Below are positions 46,197 through 58,111 of a stretch of DNA of 64,000 bases, piece after piece. Source of the stretch: Methylomonas sp. AM2-LC (GTDB lineage Bacteria; Pseudomonadota; Gammaproteobacteria; Methylococcales; Methylomonadaceae); NCBI RefSeq assembly GCF_039904985.1, contig NZ_CP157005.1, positions 3,987,501 to 4,051,500 on the forward strand. The letters are read 5' to 3'. The translations under genes and the position numbers were made by a program. Within the stretch, counting starts at the first letter, position 1, and each line of letters opens with the position of its first letter. The notes below the pieces were generated by a model. The model did no database searches. It saw only the letters and a program-made list of their open reading frames with translations, and had not been told where the DNA came from.

Positions 46197-46337
46197 GATG
46201 TTTTCTCATTTGCTATAGACTAAAATGGATGCAACGCACTTTACACCACCTGATTGTTAATGCATTTTTTTATTTGTTAATATAGCATTTTAGCACTACT
46301 ATTATGGTATTGAGTTACTGAAAATCAGGATGTTCGC

Positions 46338-49175
46338 ATGACGACCCTGCTAGAACTGTTTAAAGAATCCTCTGCTTTATATGGCAGCAATGCCAACTAT
46401 ATTGAATTACTTTACGAACAATACTTATATAAACCTGAATCGGTCCCAGAAAGTTGGCGGCAGCGTTTTGACCTCATACACTGCGGCTCTACCGAAGATA
46501 CCCCGCATAGTGTTATTGTCGAACGTTTTGAGAAACTCGCCATTGCTGAACCAGGGCGACTGGCAAAAATGCAAGGGTTTACCGAACAGAGTGTAAAAAA
46601 ACAATCTGCCGTTGCACGCCTGATTAATCAATATAGGGTTAAAGGTCATCAAATTGCGCTTAATAATCCTTTAGGGCGCACCATCAGCATGCCTGCAGAT
46701 CTGGAACCGGAATATTACGGCTTATCTGAAACCGACATGAGCACCTTATTTGATACTGGAGGTCTCTGCGGATTTGATCGCTTACCTTTAACAGCCATCA
46801 TTGACACCCTGAAAGACACTTATTGTGGCAGTATTGGCTGCGAATATATGCATATTGTCGATGCGGAATCAAAATTCTGGATCAAAGACAAACTGGAAGG
46901 TGCTAAAACTCATTTTGCCAGTCACCCAGAAAAACGCTTATGGTTGTTAAAACTTTTGACCGCTGCAGAAGGACTGGAAAGATTTCTACATCGGAAATTT
47001 GTAGGCCAAAAACGTTTTTCATTGGAAGGCAGCGAATCTCTAATTTTGATTTTAGATGAATTGATTCAACGAGCGGGTGAAAATAAAGTTAAAGAAATTG
47101 TGCTTGGAATGGCTCATCGCGGTCGCCTTAACGTACTTGTTAACATCCTTGGAAAAAGCCCATCCGCATTATTTGGTGAATTTGAAGGCACCCATACCTC
47201 CATGCCGGGAGCCATCACTGGCGATGTAAAGTACCATATGGGCTTTTCCTCAAACATCGCCACCCCTGGCGGCCCCATTCATTTAACTTTAGCCTTTAAT
47301 CCCTCTCATTTGGAAATTATTAACCCAGTGGTGGAAGGCTCAGTCAAAGCGCGTCAGGATCGACAAGGTCTTGATGGCATTGAGACTATTATTCCTGTGC
47401 TAATTCATGGTGATGCCGCTTTTGCTGGACAGGGTATAGTGATGGAAACCTTAAACATGTCGGAAACCCGCGCTTTCAATACTGGCGGTACCGTGCATAT
47501 TGTCATCAATAACCAGATTGGCTTTACCACCAGTAACCCTTTTGACGCTCGCTCCACACTTTATTGTACGGATGTGGCCAATATGGTTCAGGCCCCAGTT
47601 TTTCATGTCAACGGCGATGATCCGGAAGCAGTGGCTTTTGTCACACAAATTGCACTAGATTACCGTATGGAATTTCATAAAGACGTAGTTATTGATTTGA
47701 TTTGTTATCGCCGACTTGGACATAACGAAGCTGATGAGCCGGCAGCAACCCAGCCTATGATGTACAAAACCATTCATGACCTGCCAACCACCCGGCAAAT
47801 TTACGCACAAAAACTGGTCGCCGCAAATGTCTTGCCTGAAAGCATGGTTGCAACGATTGAACAGGAATATTTAAAATTACTGAACGATGGTCAAGTGGTA
47901 TCCCGCCCCATCATAGTCAACAAAACTTACTCTTATTCTGCCCGCTGGGACAAATACCTGAATAAACAGTGGGACTCCCCAACTTATACTGCTGTAAGCT
48001 TGGAAAACGTCCAATTTTGTAATCAACGCCTTCAAGATTTACCACCCGGATTCGAATTGCATCCCCGAGTTGCAAAAGTGATGAATGACCGAGACAAAAT
48101 GGCTAAAGGCGAATTACCAATAGACTGGGGCTTTGCAGAAAACATGGCTTATGCCACCTTGCTGCAGGAAGGTTACGATATACGCTTAACTGGGCAAGAT
48201 ATTGGTCGAGGTACATTTTCGCATCGGCACGCCATATTACTTAATCAAGTGAACGGCGACAACTATATTCCGCTAAAATTTATTAGCGAAAAACAGGGTC
48301 GTCCACAAATCTTCAATTCTTTATTGTCTGAAGCAGGTGTTCTGGGTTTTGAATACGGTTATAGCTCTACCATTCCAGACAAACTGGTGATTTGGGAAGC
48401 GCAATTTGGTGATTTTGCCAATGGTGCGCAAGTGGTCATTGATCAATTCATCAGTTCCGGGGAAAGCAAATGGGGCAAGCTCAGCGGATTGGTAATGCTA
48501 CTACCGCATGGCTTTGAAGGCCAAGGCCCAGAACATTCCTCCGCGCGTATCGAACGTTATTTACAACTATGTGCTGATCAAAACATGCAAGTTTGCACGC
48601 CGACAACACCCGCGCAAATCTTTCATTTATTAAGGCGACAGTTACTACGTGAATATCGGAAGCCTTTGATTGTGATGAGTCCCAAAAGCTTATTACGTAA
48701 TAAACTAGCAGTTTCCAGCCTTGATGACCTTACCCAAAGCGAATTTTTAACCGTTATTGGCGAGCAGGATGATATTGATCCCTTTCATGTCACTCGCTTA
48801 GTATTATGTGCTGGTAAAGTTTATTACGATTTACTGGAAGCTCGCCGACAAGACCAGCTAACACATATCGCTATTTTACGTATTGAACAATTGTACCCAT
48901 TCCCAGCTCAACAATATAAAACTGAAATGGAAAAATATCCAAATGTTGAACACATAGTCTGGTGTCAGGAAGAACCCAAAAACCAAGGGGCTTGGTATCA
49001 ATCCAAACATCATTTTGCCAATAACTTGGATAAAGATATTTTAATCAGTTACGCGGGCCGAGTGCCTTCTGCAGCACCCGCAGTTGGCAATTATAAAACC
49101 CATCTCAGTGAACAAAAGGCAGTTGTTAATACTGCTCTATACGGCAGCAACGAAGGAAGTAAATATGAGTTTTGA
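46338..49175 (+). CDS. sucA: 2-oxoglutarate dehydrogenase E1 component
   Basis: A 945-residue thiamine-diphosphate enzyme that decarboxylates 2-oxoglutarate in the TCA cycle. Marks: [19 protein letters not shown] at the N-terminus, [75 protein letters not shown] and [16 protein letters not shown]. Length is normal. Stop overlaps the sucB start by 11 bases. Early physiology held that type I methanotrophs lack this activity; here both E1 and E2 genes are intact. E3 (lpd) is not adjacent. Confidence 0.97.
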   Translation: MTTLLELFKESSALYGSNANYIELLYEQYLYKPESVPESWRQRFDLIHCGSTEDTPHSVIVERFEKLAIAEPGRLAKMQGFTEQSVKKQSAVARLINQYRVKGHQIALNNPLGRTISMPADLEPEYYGLSETDMSTLFDTGGLCGFDRLPLTAIIDTLKDTYCGSIGCEYMHIVDAESKFWIKDKLEGAKTHFASHPEKRLWLLKLLTAAEGLERFLHRKFVGQKRFSLEGSESLILILDELIQRAGENKVKEIVLGMAHRGRLNVLVNILGKSPSALFGEFEGTHTSMPGAITGDVKYHMGFSSNIATPGGPIHLTLAFNPSHLEIINPVVEGSVKARQDRQGLDGIETIIPVLIHGDAAFAGQGIVMETLNMSETRAFNTGGTVHIVINNQIGFTTSNPFDARSTLYCTDVANMVQAPVFHVNGDDPEAVAFVTQIALDYRMEFHKDVVIDLICYRRLGHNEADEPAATQPMMYKTIHDLPTTRQIYAQKLVAANVLPESMVATIEQEYLKLLNDGQVVSRPIIVNKTYSYSARWDKYLNKQWDSPTYTAVSLENVQFCNQRLQDLPPGFELHPRVAKVMNDRDKMAKGELPIDWGFAENMAYATLLQEGYDIRLTGQDIGRGTFSHRHAILLNQVNGDNYIPLKFISEKQGRPQIFNSLLSEAGVLGFEYGYSSTIPDKLVIWEAQFGDFANGAQVVIDQFISSGESKWGKLSGLVMLLPHGFEGQGPEHSSARIERYLQLCADQNMQVCTPTTPAQIFHLLRRQLLREYRKPLIVMSPKSLLRNKLAVSSLDDLTQSEFLTVIGEQDDIDPFHVTRLVLCAGKVYYDLLEARRQDQLTHIAILRIEQLYPFPAQQYKTEMEKYPNVEHIVWCQEEPKNQGAWYQSKHHFANNLDKDILISYAGRVPSAAPAVGNYKTHLSEQKAVVNTALYGSNEGSKYEF

Positions 49176-50382
49176 AATTTTGGTTCCCAGCCTCCCTGAA
49201 TCTGTCGCCGATGCGACATTAATCGTTTGGCATAAACATCCAGGTGACTGGATTAATGAGGGCGATAACCTCGCAGACCTTGAAACAGATAAAGTGATAT
49301 TGGAAGTACCTGCTCAACACTCAGGAACTTTAAAAGAAATTTATAAACAAAATGGGGAAACTGTATTAGGTGGTCAAGTATTGGCTACGCTGGACATACA
49401 ATCCGCCTCACATGAAAATCAGACTTTAACAACGGCACCCAGCAAAACACCCCAAACTGCGCCTATTTCCAAAGAAGAACCCATACTTAGCCCATCGGTA
49501 CGCCGATTGGTAGCTGAAACGGAAATAGATCCTGCAACCATTAGCGGCTCAGGCAAACACGGACGTATACTGAAAACCGATATCGAACAATTTTTACAGG
49601 AACAACCTGCAGCCATTCCAGAAAATGTCGCAGCTAGTGTTTCTCCGCATACTCCGCTTTCAGCAAATGCCAACGCCATTCTACGTCCAGAACAACGAGT
49701 CCCCATGACGCGCTTACGCGCTAAAATTGCAGAGCGATTGCTACAAGCTCAACAAAATGCGGCCATGCTAACCACGTTTAACGAGGTCAATCTAAAAGCG
49801 GTTATGGATTTACGTAACCAGTACAAAGACCGTTTCGAAGAAAAACATTCGATTAAACTAGGCTTCATGTCCTTTTTTGTTAAAGCAGCAATTGAAGCAT
49901 TGAAGCGCTTCCCTGCCATCAACGCTTCTATTGATGGGAATGACATTATTTATCATGGTTATTATGACATTGGAATTGCTGTCACTACGCCACGAGGATT
50001 GATCGTACCTATTCTTCGTGATGCTGATCAACTGGATTTTGCTGGCATTGAAAAAGGTATCCACAATTTTGGCAACAAAGCCAGAAACGGCTCTATTAGC
50101 GTTGAAGATCTCAGTGGCGGTACGTTTACCATCACCAATGGCGGCATCTTTGGCTCTATGCTCTCCACCCCGATTATTAACCCCCCGCAATGTGCCATTT
50201 TGGGCATGCATGCCATCAAAGACAGGCCAGTCGTTGAAAACAAGGAAATTGTCATTCGTCCTATTATGTATCTGGCGCTATCCTATGATCACAGACTTGT
50301 AGATGGTAAAGAGGCCGTACAATTTTTAGGCATCATAAAAGAATGCCTTGAAGCACCCGCACATTTGCTATTAAATATTTAG
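49165..50382 (+). CDS. sucB: 2-oxoglutarate dehydrogenase E2 (dihydrolipoyl succinyltransferase)
   Basis: A 405-residue acyltransferase. The frame opens earlier, but [20 protein letters not shown] at ATG 49165 is the family start, with AAGGAAG upstream. Domains in order: lipoyl domain with lipoylated Lys in [13 protein letters not shown] (about 40), linker, peripheral subunit-binding domain ([20 protein letters not shown]), and catalytic domain from about 170 with [16 protein letters not shown] and [18 protein letters not shown] (His/Asp). Works with SucA. Confidence 0.97.
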   Translation: MSFEILVPSLPESVADATLIVWHKHPGDWINEGDNLADLETDKVILEVPAQHSGTLKEIYKQNGETVLGGQVLATLDIQSASHENQTLTTAPSKTPQTAPISKEEPILSPSVRRLVAETEIDPATISGSGKHGRILKTDIEQFLQEQPAAIPENVAASVSPHTPLSANANAILRPEQRVPMTRLRAKIAERLLQAQQNAAMLTTFNEVNLKAVMDLRNQYKDRFEEKHSIKLGFMSFFVKAAIEALKRFPAINASIDGNDIIYHGYYDIGIAVTTPRGLIVPILRDADQLDFAGIEKGIHNFGNKARNGSISVEDLSGGTFTITNGGIFGSMLSTPIINPPQCAILGMHAIKDRPVVENKEIVIRPIMYLALSYDHRLVDGKEAVQFLGIIKECLEAPAHLLLNI

Positions 50383-50768
50383 TATTGCGTTTATTTAGGT
50401 AAAAGCGTCAACATCAATGCCCAGCCATAAGACAGCAGTTGCAGGTAAATTTAAAGTAATGACCAACCTGGATTTTGCTGCTGGGCTTTTCGGTAAGGAC
50501 TTGCAGCAAACTTGAATGGCTGCCCCCATATCTTACATAGGAAGGGAACTTCGAAAAACCACCCTTCGCCAAGGCTCTCCTGCGTTGCATCGAAGGGCTC
50601 AGAACGAACGGTGACATTTATATATCAATAGGTTACCGTTCACACTGAGCCCGTCGAAGCGCAACAGCCAGGTTTTTAGAAGTTCCCTGAAACCAATGGG
50701 TAATCGGGATATGCCCTACCGAATAGTAACAATTTATTAATAGCACTCCATCATTTTAAACTTTTATC
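50383..50768. other. Intergenic region with a palindromic element
   Basis: 386 bases without a gene. Most is taken by the 144-base inverted-repeat element at 50544-50687. Before it, GCCCAGC (50419) and GCTGGGCTTTT (50483) could form a weak terminator of sucAB with a long loop. Confidence 0.6.
50544..50687. repeat. MITE-like inverted-repeat element
   Basis: Terminal repeats GGGAACTTCGAAAAACC and GGTTTTTAGAAGTTCCC (one mismatch) enclose an inner imperfect palindrome around CGAAGGGCTCAGAACGAACG and CCGTTCACACTGAGCCCGTC. It carries no gene. The inner CCGTTC..CTGAGC..TCGAAG core resembles a repeat seen widely in bacterial spacers. Confidence 0.8.
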
Positions 50769-51413
50769 ATGCAATATTTCATTATCCCAGTTACGCCTTA
50801 CCAACAAAACAGCACATTGCTTGTCTGTCAGAAAACGCGTAAAGCCGCTCTGGTTGATCCTGGTGGCGATCTGGATTTACTATTGAATGCTGTTGACCAA
50901 GCCGATGCTAAGCTGGAAAGCATTTTGGTTACCCATGGACATATGGATCACATCGGTGGCGTAGCAAAACTTGCAGAACAAATGTCTTTACCCATTTTTG
51001 GCCCACACCGTGCAGATGACTTTTGGATTCAGGCTTTACCTGATCAATGTCGAACTGTTGGTTTTCCAATAGCCGAAGCCTTTACCCCAACCCGCTGGTT
51101 AACTGATGGCGATATCGTTAGAGTGGGCGAACAAGCATTAAAAGTTATACATTGTCCAGGTCATACACCGGGTCATATTGTATTTTTCAGCCCTGAATTA
51201 AGACTTGCAATCGTGGGCGATGTGTTATTCAAAGGGTCTATCGGTCGCACCGACTTTCCCAGAAGTAATCATCAGGCTTTAATTGACTCTATACAACAAA
51301 AGTTATGGCCTTTAGGCGGAGATGTGGCTTTTATTCCAGGACACGGACCCATGTCAACGTTTGCCGCAGAAATGCAAACTAATCCATACGTAGGCTTAGC
51401 TAGCAAATACTAA
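50769..51413 (+). CDS. MBL-fold hydrolase, YcbL / glyoxalase II-like
   Basis: A 214-residue metallo-beta-lactamase-fold enzyme. Metal motif THGHMDHIGG, then HCPGHTPGHIVFFS, VGDVLFKGSIGRTDFP and IPGHGPMSTFAAE. These and the length match the YcbL type, a hydroxyacylglutathione hydrolase-like protein that hydrolyses thioesters such as lactoylglutathione. Its natural substrate is not certain. It stands alone. Confidence 0.92.
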   Translation: MQYFIIPVTPYQQNSTLLVCQKTRKAALVDPGGDLDLLLNAVDQADAKLESILVTHGHMDHIGGVAKLAEQMSLPIFGPHRADDFWIQALPDQCRTVGFPIAEAFTPTRWLTDGDIVRVGEQALKVIHCPGHTPGHIVFFSPELRLAIVGDVLFKGSIGRTDFPRSNHQALIDSIQQKLWPLGGDVAFIPGHGPMSTFAAEMQTNPYVGLASKY

Positions 51414-51672
51414 GTTTATTACCAAATCTGAATACTATCCGCTAACCCAGTACCGTTTAAATATATTCCTAACCCTATAAACTTCGACACAGGGATTGTT
51501 GCAAAGTAAATTGCTCCAATATACCCCAGTAGGTTTTGTCATTTAGAATCGCTTTAGCGTGCGTGACTGTGATCAACACACACCACGCACGAACAATTTA
51601 GCAAGCCACATTGTTTAGCACTTCCATAAAAAATTTGTTTTTATGCAGGACAATGCCAAAAACTTACAAAAT

Positions 51673-52098
51673 CTATTTTGCCTCCTGATGCTTTTCAGAC
51701 TGGGTGGTATCTTTGATTTTGATTAACCAACCATCACTCCCCACACAATCGCCATCGGCTGCTTTAGCAGTAACATGAATACGCGCATAGCCTTCACGCA
51801 AAGCCGTAGGTAATTTACCGGTAACCTGTAAATACGTTACTCTGTTAACCACTGTAATTGGCAGCTTCTCGCCTTTAGCTTCCAAGGTAACATGATTAAG
51901 ATCGGCTCCCCGACTTACATGAAATGAAATAGCTGATTCAGGCAAAACCTCTGCTTTATCCGCTGGCACAAAATCTCTGAATTTAGGTTTTTTACATTCT
52001 TTTTGATCATCCTCATCTGGCGTTATTGCAAAAACAGATTGGGTAAAAATGATAGCGCTGATAAAAACAACGCTTTTCCATACCAATGCTAATTTCAT
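51673..52098 (-). CDS. Exported Ig-like protein of unknown function
   Basis: A 141-residue exported protein: signal peptide LVWKSVVFISAIIFTQSVFA, then a mature domain starting ITPDEDDQKECKKPKFRDF. The chain FVPADKAEVLPESAISFHVS, VTLEAKGEKLPITVVNRVTY and GYARIHVTAKAADGDCVGSD reads like an immunoglobulin-type beta sandwich, with two cysteines (KECKK, GDCVG) able to pair. C-terminal tail Glu/Lys-rich. No family recognised with certainty. Stands alone in AT-rich surroundings. Confidence 0.75.
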   Translation of the reverse strand: MKLALVWKSVVFISAIIFTQSVFAITPDEDDQKECKKPKFRDFVPADKAEVLPESAISFHVSRGADLNHVTLEAKGEKLPITVVNRVTYLQVTGKLPTALREGYARIHVTAKAADGDCVGSDGWLIKIKDTTQSEKHQEAK

Positions 52099-52488
52099 AG
52101 TCGACCTCTTGATTATTATTTTATTTGTAGAACTAGCAGGCTAAACTTTAATGAGTTTTTCACGACAATTCAATGCCTAAATAGCAACTTTTAAGTTTTC
52201 TGACGAAGCGTAAGCAGAGTATTTGCGTAAATCCGATTATTTAATATCATGCTATTCAAACACCCACTTCGGTTTTATTAAAAAGCACTAATTTACCAGT
52301 CTTCACAAAAATGCCAAATAACGCCCGGCTTTTATCGGAAAATGCTAAATCGACGGCTGCCTTATACACCTTGTAGACTGTTAAATTAAGTGTCTTTGTC
52401 TAAATTTAAAGCTTTAGTTTATTAAATTACTGGCTCATCACCGCTTAGAAATGTAAAATCTGTCAATTTCCTTTAACATTAATAGCAA
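52099..52488. other. Intergenic region before hslV
   Basis: AT-rich, 390 bases; must hold the divergent promoters of the exported protein and of hslVU. I found no clear heat-shock (sigma-32) promoter and no RNA gene. Confidence 0.5.
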
Positions 52489-53043
52489 ATGAGTATTGAA
52501 CTTAGAGGTACTACCATACTTTCTGTTCGTCGCGACAACAAGGTTGTCATTGGCGGTGATGGACAAGTAACATTAGGCAATACAGTCATGAAAGGCAATG
52601 CCCGTAAAGTACGCCGTTTGTACCATGACAAAGTCATTGCTGGCTTTGCGGGTGCTACCGCCGATGCTTTCACACTGTTTGAGCATTTTGAAGGTAAACT
52701 AGAGAAACATCGAGGTAACCTAACCCGTGCAGCCGTTGAAATGGCAAAAGATTGGCGAACCGATCGTGCCTTACGTAAACTGGAAGCATTATTAATTATT
52801 GCTGATGCCAAAACCTCGTTAATCATTTCTGGAACAGGCGATGTTATTGAACCAGAATATGATTTTATGGCTATTGGTTCTGGTGGGGCTTTTGCGCAAA
52901 GTGCCGCACGTGCACTGCTTGAAAACACTGAATTAAGCGCACGCGAGATTGTCGAAAAATCATTGACTATTGCTGCCGATATTTGCATTTACACCAACCA
53001 CAATCTCCGTATTGAAGAATTGGATACAGAGCTACCAGAGTAA
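52489..53043 (+). CDS. hslV: HslV protease subunit
   Basis: A 184-residue threonine protease, the catalytic ring of HslVU. After a seven-residue propeptide (MSIELRG) comes the catalytic Thr ([11 protein letters not shown]). [20 protein letters not shown] and [20 protein letters not shown] follow, and the end fits the family. It degrades misfolded proteins unfolded by HslU, whose gene starts four bases later. Confidence 0.97.
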   Translation: MSIELRGTTILSVRRDNKVVIGGDGQVTLGNTVMKGNARKVRRLYHDKVIAGFAGATADAFTLFEHFEGKLEKHRGNLTRAAVEMAKDWRTDRALRKLEALLIIADAKTSLIISGTGDVIEPEYDFMAIGSGGAFAQSAARALLENTELSAREIVEKSLTIAADICIYTNHNLRIEELDTELPE

Positions 53044-53047
53044 ATTC

Positions 53048-54367
53048 ATGAGTCAAATGACACCTCGAGAAATTGTCAGCGAACTAGACAAACACATCAT
53101 TGGTCAAGCTTCCGCTAAACGATCCGTTGCAATTGCATTACGTAACCGCTGGCGTCGTAGCCAGGTCGGCCCTGAACTACGCGATGAAATAACCCCGAAA
53201 AATATATTAATGATAGGCCCAACCGGGGTTGGTAAAACCGAAATAGCCCGCCGCCTAGCTAGACTGGCCAACGCGCCATTCATAAAAATTGAAGCCACTA
53301 AATTTACTGAAGTTGGCTATGTGGGTCGTGACGTAGACTCTATTATTCGTGATTTAGTGGATACCGCTGTCAAAATGACCCGAATTTTGGCCATGGAAAA
53401 AGTCCAAAATCGCGCTGCTGATGCAGCTGAAGAAAAAGTGCTAGACATCTTGCTACCGCGTGCCGAAGGCGGAATGATATCCGACACAGAAGCAACTACT
53501 CGTCAAAAAATGCGTAAAAAACTCCGTGAAGGTGATTTTGACGACAAAGAAATTCAAATTGATGTTAGCAATCCAACGGTCGGTGTTGAAATCATGGCAC
53601 CGCCCGGCATGGAAGAAATGACCAGTCAATTACAAGGCCTGTTTCAAAATCTTAATACCGGACGCAGCAAATCTCGTAAGGTAAAAATCAAGGATGCATT
53701 AAAAGTACTTCAGGAAGAAGAAGCCAGCAAAATGATAAACGAGGACGAAATCAAACAAACCGCAGTTCAAGCAGTTGAACAACACGGCATTGTGTTTTTG
53801 GATGAAATTGACAAAATCTGCAAACGTTCAGAAATGGGCGGTGGAGAAGTGTCCCGTGAAGGTGTGCAACGCGATCTACTGCCTTTAGTAGAAGGCAGCA
53901 CAGTCAGTACTAAATATGGCATGATCAAAACCGATCATATTTTGTTTATTGCTTCAGGAGCCTTCCATTTAACCAAGCCTTCGGATTTAATTCCTGAGCT
54001 TCAAGGGCGTTTCCCGATTCGCGTTGAACTTAATGCACTTAGTGCAGATGACTTTGTACGTATTCTTACCGAACCGAATGCTTCACTGACCGAACAATAT
54101 CAGGCGCTATTGGCTACCGAAGGTGTAGAGTTACAATTTACCGCTGACGGTATTAAACGTATTGCTGAGTTAGGCTGGGAAGTTAACGAAAAAACAGAAA
54201 ACATTGGTGCTAGGCGTTTGCATACTTTGTTGGAAAAGCTGCTGGAAGATATTTCTTTCACCGCCAGCGATTTAATTGAAAAATTCGTTAGTATTGATGC
54301 AAACTATGTGGATGCCCATTTGAAAGAATTGGCACATGATGAAGACCTCAGTCGCTATATACTCTAA
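53048..54367 (+). CDS. hslU: HslU ATPase subunit
   Basis: A 439-residue AAA+ unfoldase. ATG 53048 gives [20 protein letters not shown], the family start; the longer frame from 52970 runs through hslV. Walker A is [14 protein letters not shown] and Walker [10 protein letters not shown]; the intermediate domain lies between, about residues 110-230. Sensor 2 region [20 protein letters not shown] near the end. Works with HslV; the operon continues into DUF971 and the ubi genes. Confidence 0.97.
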   Translation: MSQMTPREIVSELDKHIIGQASAKRSVAIALRNRWRRSQVGPELRDEITPKNILMIGPTGVGKTEIARRLARLANAPFIKIEATKFTEVGYVGRDVDSIIRDLVDTAVKMTRILAMEKVQNRAADAAEEKVLDILLPRAEGGMISDTEATTRQKMRKKLREGDFDDKEIQIDVSNPTVGVEIMAPPGMEEMTSQLQGLFQNLNTGRSKSRKVKIKDALKVLQEEEASKMINEDEIKQTAVQAVEQHGIVFLDEIDKICKRSEMGGGEVSREGVQRDLLPLVEGSTVSTKYGMIKTDHILFIASGAFHLTKPSDLIPELQGRFPIRVELNALSADDFVRILTEPNASLTEQYQALLATEGVELQFTADGIKRIAELGWEVNEKTENIGARRLHTLLEKLLEDISFTASDLIEKFVSIDANYVDAHLKELAHDEDLSRYIL

Positions 54368-54370
54368 ATC

Positions 54371-54760
54371 ATGCGCATTCAAATTAATCCTTGCCACTGC
54401 ACACCTACAGAAATCAAACTTCACAAGATATCCAATCTTTTAGAAGTGCATTTTGATGACGGTAGTATTTTTGAATTACCGAGTGAATATTTACGGGTTT
54501 ACACACAATCCGCAGAAGCAGTAGGTCATGGTGCAGGCCAGGAAACCTTGCAAATCGGCAAGGAGAATGTCAGCATTACCGATATTAGACCCGTTGGCAA
54601 CTACGCCATTGCTCTGACTTTTAGCGATGGTCACAACAGCGGCATTTATTCTTGGGATTTGCTGTATAAACTAGGCGCAGAATACCCACTACTGTGGTCT
54701 ACCTACCTAAACGAACTTAAAGCCGCTGGTATTACTCATATATCGCCTCTCCATAATTAA
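54371..54760 (+). CDS. DUF971 (gamma-butyrobetaine hydroxylase-like N-terminal) protein
   Basis: A 129-residue DUF971 protein: [59 protein letters not shown] and [13 protein letters not shown]. It is nearly always found between hslU and ubiE in this group of bacteria. Starts three bases after hslU, so it is in the operon. Function unknown; a link to Fe-S or quinone metabolism has been proposed for relatives. Confidence 0.92.
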   Translation: MRIQINPCHCTPTEIKLHKISNLLEVHFDDGSIFELPSEYLRVYTQSAEAVGHGAGQETLQIGKENVSITDIRPVGNYAIALTFSDGHNSGIYSWDLLYKLGAEYPLLWSTYLNELKAAGITHISPLHN

Positions 54761-54768
54761 TATTGTTT

Positions 54769-55521
54769 ATGATGACAAACGAAGACACAACGCATTTTGG
54801 TTTCAAACAAGTACCCAAACAGGAAAAAGTTGCGCTGGTGCGTAACGTTTTTGATTCGGTGGCGAGTCAATACGATGTAATGAACGACTTGATGTCGTTA
54901 GGTATCCATCGTATATGGAAACGAGTGGCCGTACAACTTTCTAACACGCGTAGCGGCGAAAAGGTACTTGATCTAGCCGGCGGTACAGGTGATTTAACCA
55001 CCTTGTTCGAAAAACGGGTAGGTTCACAAGGCCAAGTGGTTTTGGCAGATATTAATTCAGAAATGCTACGTACTGGCAGAGATCGCTTAATCAATCGGGG
55101 CTTAACTGGCAACATCCGTTACGCACAAGTTAATGCGGAATGCCTACCTTTTGCCGACAATAGTTTTGACTGTGTATGTATTGGCTTTGGCTTACGCAAT
55201 GTCACCGATAAAGATGCCGCATTACGTTCCATGTATCGGGTATTAAAACCGGGTGGTCGAGTCATTGTTCTTGAATTTTCACACCCAATTGACCCTATCA
55301 CGGAAAAAGTATACGACTTTTACTCGTTCAATTTGTTACCAAAAATTGGTGCCATCGTTGCTAAAGATGAAGATAGCTATCGCTATTTGGCGGAATCAAT
55401 TCGCATGCATCCTAAGCAGGATGAACTAAAACTGATGATGGAACAGGCCGGATTGGAACGTTGCGAATATTTTAATATGACACAAGGTATCGTAGCGGTT
55501 CATAGAGGCTATAAACTTTAA
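54769..55521 (+). CDS. ubiE: Ubiquinone/menaquinone methyltransferase UbiE
   Basis: A 250-residue C-methyltransferase of the quinone ring. ATG 54769 (or 54772) is preferred over the TTG at 54763. Marks: [45 protein letters not shown] site [15 protein letters not shown], and [20 protein letters not shown]. Functions with UbiB and UbiJ encoded just after it. Confidence 0.96.
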   Translation: MMTNEDTTHFGFKQVPKQEKVALVRNVFDSVASQYDVMNDLMSLGIHRIWKRVAVQLSNTRSGEKVLDLAGGTGDLTTLFEKRVGSQGQVVLADINSEMLRTGRDRLINRGLTGNIRYAQVNAECLPFADNSFDCVCIGFGLRNVTDKDAALRSMYRVLKPGGRVIVLEFSHPIDPITEKVYDFYSFNLLPKIGAIVAKDEDSYRYLAESIRMHPKQDELKLMMEQAGLERCEYFNMTQGIVAVHRGYKL

Positions 55522-55625
55522 ATCTGCGCAGTATCTCAACGCTTACCAATGACATCGGGCCGCGCCCTTTTTCAAAAACGTACAGCAGAGTTTTTAATCC
55601 GCATTTAAAACTATAGGCGCACTTC

Positions 55626-56264
55626 ATGTCGGCTACTTTTCAAATTAAACCCTTATTAATTGGAGCTTTTGAATCGGGACTGAATAACTATCTTAATCTG
55701 GATACTCAAGTGGAAGAATTATTGAAACCACTGACAGGTAAAGTGATTGCTATTCATATTACCCGACCAGATGAAACGCTTTACTTATGCCCTAACAGTA
55801 CCGGCATACAAATTCTGGATAATTATTTCGGCAGCGTCGACGCCACACTAAGCGGTTCCTTATCTGCTTTAGGATTAATGGGGTTAAGCGCAACGCCAAT
55901 GCATTCTTTATTCAAAGGCGAAGTACGCATTGAGGGAAACCCTGAGATAGCACGAAAATTACAAAACCTGTTTGCTAAGTTGGATATTAATCTGCAAAGC
56001 AAACTGGCACAGGTTACCGGTGAGCGTTTTGCAGAGCAAATGAGCCGCTTTATACGTAATGGCATTGGTTGGAGCCAAAATAGTTTAACCACCCTACGCC
56101 TCAATGTTGAAGAATTTCTGCAAGAAGAAACCCGTAATCTGCCCGCCAAACTTGAAGCAGAGCAATTTTTTCAACAAATAGATACCTGTCGTAATGATTT
56201 TGACCGGCTTAAAGCCCGGATTGATAGGCTAGACATAGCTGTCACAAAATTAACCCGATTATAA
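55626..56264 (+). CDS. ubiJ: Ubiquinone biosynthesis accessory factor UbiJ
   Basis: A 212-residue SCP2-domain protein that binds isoprenoid quinone intermediates in the soluble Ubi complex. N-terminal SCP2 region ([40 protein letters not shown]), and a C-terminal coiled coil ([20 protein letters not shown]). 104 bases after ubiE and 19 before ubiB, in the conserved order. Confidence 0.93.
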   Translation: MSATFQIKPLLIGAFESGLNNYLNLDTQVEELLKPLTGKVIAIHITRPDETLYLCPNSTGIQILDNYFGSVDATLSGSLSALGLMGLSATPMHSLFKGEVRIEGNPEIARKLQNLFAKLDINLQSKLAQVTGERFAEQMSRFIRNGIGWSQNSLTTLRLNVEEFLQEETRNLPAKLEAEQFFQQIDTCRNDFDRLKARIDRLDIAVTKLTRL

Positions 56265-56283
56265 ACACTTAAGGACGCCCGCC

Positions 56284-57852
56284 GTGATTCGCCCCAAATA
56301 TCTTATGCGCCTCATCCATATCAACTGGGTGATGATGTATCACGGCCTGGATGAAATTGTGCTGAAAACGCACCTATTTCGCCCCATTCGTTATATCGCA
56401 TTTTTTTCACCTAATTTCTGGTTCAGAAAAACCCGCGAATCACGCGGTGTTAGAATTCGTCGCACTCTGGAAGACCTAGGTCCCATTTATGTGAAATTTG
56501 GTCAAACCCTTTCCACGCGTAAAGATTTGCTACCCGAAGACATTGCAGAAGAATTAGTAAAATTGCAAGATAGAGTGCCACCGTTTTCTGTAGACACCGC
56601 ATTACAAATTATAGAGCAGCAATTAGGCATGACAATCAGTCAAGCCTTTGCCGATTTTGATTCCAAACCCTTAGCTTCAGCTTCCATTGCCCAAGTACAT
56701 ACAGCTACTCTGCATAGCGGCGAAAAAGTGATTGTCAAGGTACTACGCCCTAACATTGAAGATAAAATTCAATCGGATGTAGGACTCATGTATGAGTTAG
56801 CGCGGTTGGCTGAGCGATTCTGGCTGGACGCCAGACGTTTACGTGCTATTGAAGTGGTGGCTGAGTTTGAAAAAACGCTGCTGGATGAGTTGGATTTAGT
56901 GCGGGAAGCGGCTAATGCCAGCGCAATACGCAGTAACTTCAAAAATTCGGACATGCTGTATATACCCGAAATTTACTGGCCTCTGACCCGGCGTAAAGTT
57001 TTGGTTATGGAACGCATTTACGGTATTCCCGTGGGTGATATGCAAGCATTACAGGCTGGTAATGCCGATTTTAAAAAACTGGCTGAACGCGGTGTAGAAA
57101 TTTTTTTCACGCAAGTATTTCGGGATAACTTTTTCCATGCCGACATGCATCCGGGTAATATTTTTGTAGAATTACCGGATAAATATTTAGCAGTGGATTT
57201 TGGTATTGTAGGCAGCCTTTCTGATACCGACCAACGTTATCTGGCAGAAAATTTTCTGGCTTTTTTTAATCACGACTATCGTCGTGTAGCGCAGATGCAC
57301 ATTGAATCAGGCTGGGTACCTAAAACCACACGGGTTGAGGAATTTGAAGCAGCCATCCGTAGTGTCTGTGAACCTATTTTCGAAAAACCTTTGAAAGATA
57401 TTTCTTTTGGTTTATTACTATTACGCTTATTTCAAACTGCGCGCCGTTTTGATATGGTTGTACAACCTCAATTGGTGCTGCTGCAAAAAACCCTGTTAAA
57501 CATCGAAGGTTTAGGACGTCAATTATATCCAGACCTGGATTTATGGCAAACCGCCAAACCTTTTCTGGAAAACTGGTTTAAACAACGTTTGGGGCCAACG
57601 GCAAAAATTAAAGAACTACTAAAAAAATTCCCCGAAATTACCGAACAACTCCCCGAGTTTCCGGCTCTGGTACTACATGCCATACAAAGTACCTCGCAAA
57701 TGCAACAACAAATGCAAATGCAAAATCAGGAATTAAGCTTGTTACGTCAGCAGCTAAAACAAAATCATAAGAATACTATATGGACGATAGTAACCGCCAC
57801 CCTTATCATTAGTAGCACTGTGTTAATGCACTTTTATGGTTTTATAAGGTAA
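56284..57852 (+). CDS. ubiB: Ubiquinone biosynthesis protein UbiB
   Basis: A 522-residue atypical ABC1/ADCK-type ATPase needed for ubiquinone synthesis. Signature [20 protein letters not shown] (KxGQ), ATP loop [20 protein letters not shown] (Ala-rich), [30 protein letters not shown] and [11 protein letters not shown] Gln-rich coiled coil is followed by a C-terminal membrane helix ([17 protein letters not shown]). Last gene of the hsl-ubi run. Confidence 0.97.
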   Translation: MIRPKYLMRLIHINWVMMYHGLDEIVLKTHLFRPIRYIAFFSPNFWFRKTRESRGVRIRRTLEDLGPIYVKFGQTLSTRKDLLPEDIAEELVKLQDRVPPFSVDTALQIIEQQLGMTISQAFADFDSKPLASASIAQVHTATLHSGEKVIVKVLRPNIEDKIQSDVGLMYELARLAERFWLDARRLRAIEVVAEFEKTLLDELDLVREAANASAIRSNFKNSDMLYIPEIYWPLTRRKVLVMERIYGIPVGDMQALQAGNADFKKLAERGVEIFFTQVFRDNFFHADMHPGNIFVELPDKYLAVDFGIVGSLSDTDQRYLAENFLAFFNHDYRRVAQMHIESGWVPKTTRVEEFEAAIRSVCEPIFEKPLKDISFGLLLLRLFQTARRFDMVVQPQLVLLQKTLLNIEGLGRQLYPDLDLWQTAKPFLENWFKQRLGPTAKIKELLKKFPEITEQLPEFPALVLHAIQSTSQMQQQMQMQNQELSLLRQQLKQNHKNTIWTIVTATLIISSTVLMHFYGFIR

Positions 57853-58111
57853 GGCTGTAAGGGTGTAAAAATGCGTAAGTAGGTTTAAAACCCTTAGTTT
57901 CAATTTTATCCTTCAATGAAAAACAAATTTAGACCCATTTTGGAAGCACGTAAAGTTAGCTAGAATATACGTTTACAATCCCAAAATGTCGTTGGGCAGA
58001 GCAACGCGAAGCCCAACATTCTAAGCAGATTAACGTATGCTTTAAAAATACCAGATGATAGTCTTAGGTTTATAGTTTCGAACGTTGGGCTTCCACATTA
58101 CGGGCAATCAA
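57853..58111. other. Intergenic region with inverted GTTGGGC repeats
   Basis: Between ubiB and the small orphan gene. Holds the repeats described at 57985-58090. No gene seen. Confidence 0.5.
57985..58090. repeat. Inverted GTTGGGC/GCCCAAC repeats
   Basis: A hairpin AATGTCGTTGGGC..GCCCAACATT (57985-58020) plus a further GTTGGGC at 58084-58090. The second pair, GCCCAAC (58011) to GTTGGGC (58090), encloses 66 bases with partly matching inner arms. It could be read as an attC-like site just before the small orphan gene, but a dispersed repeat is simpler. Confidence 0.6.
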
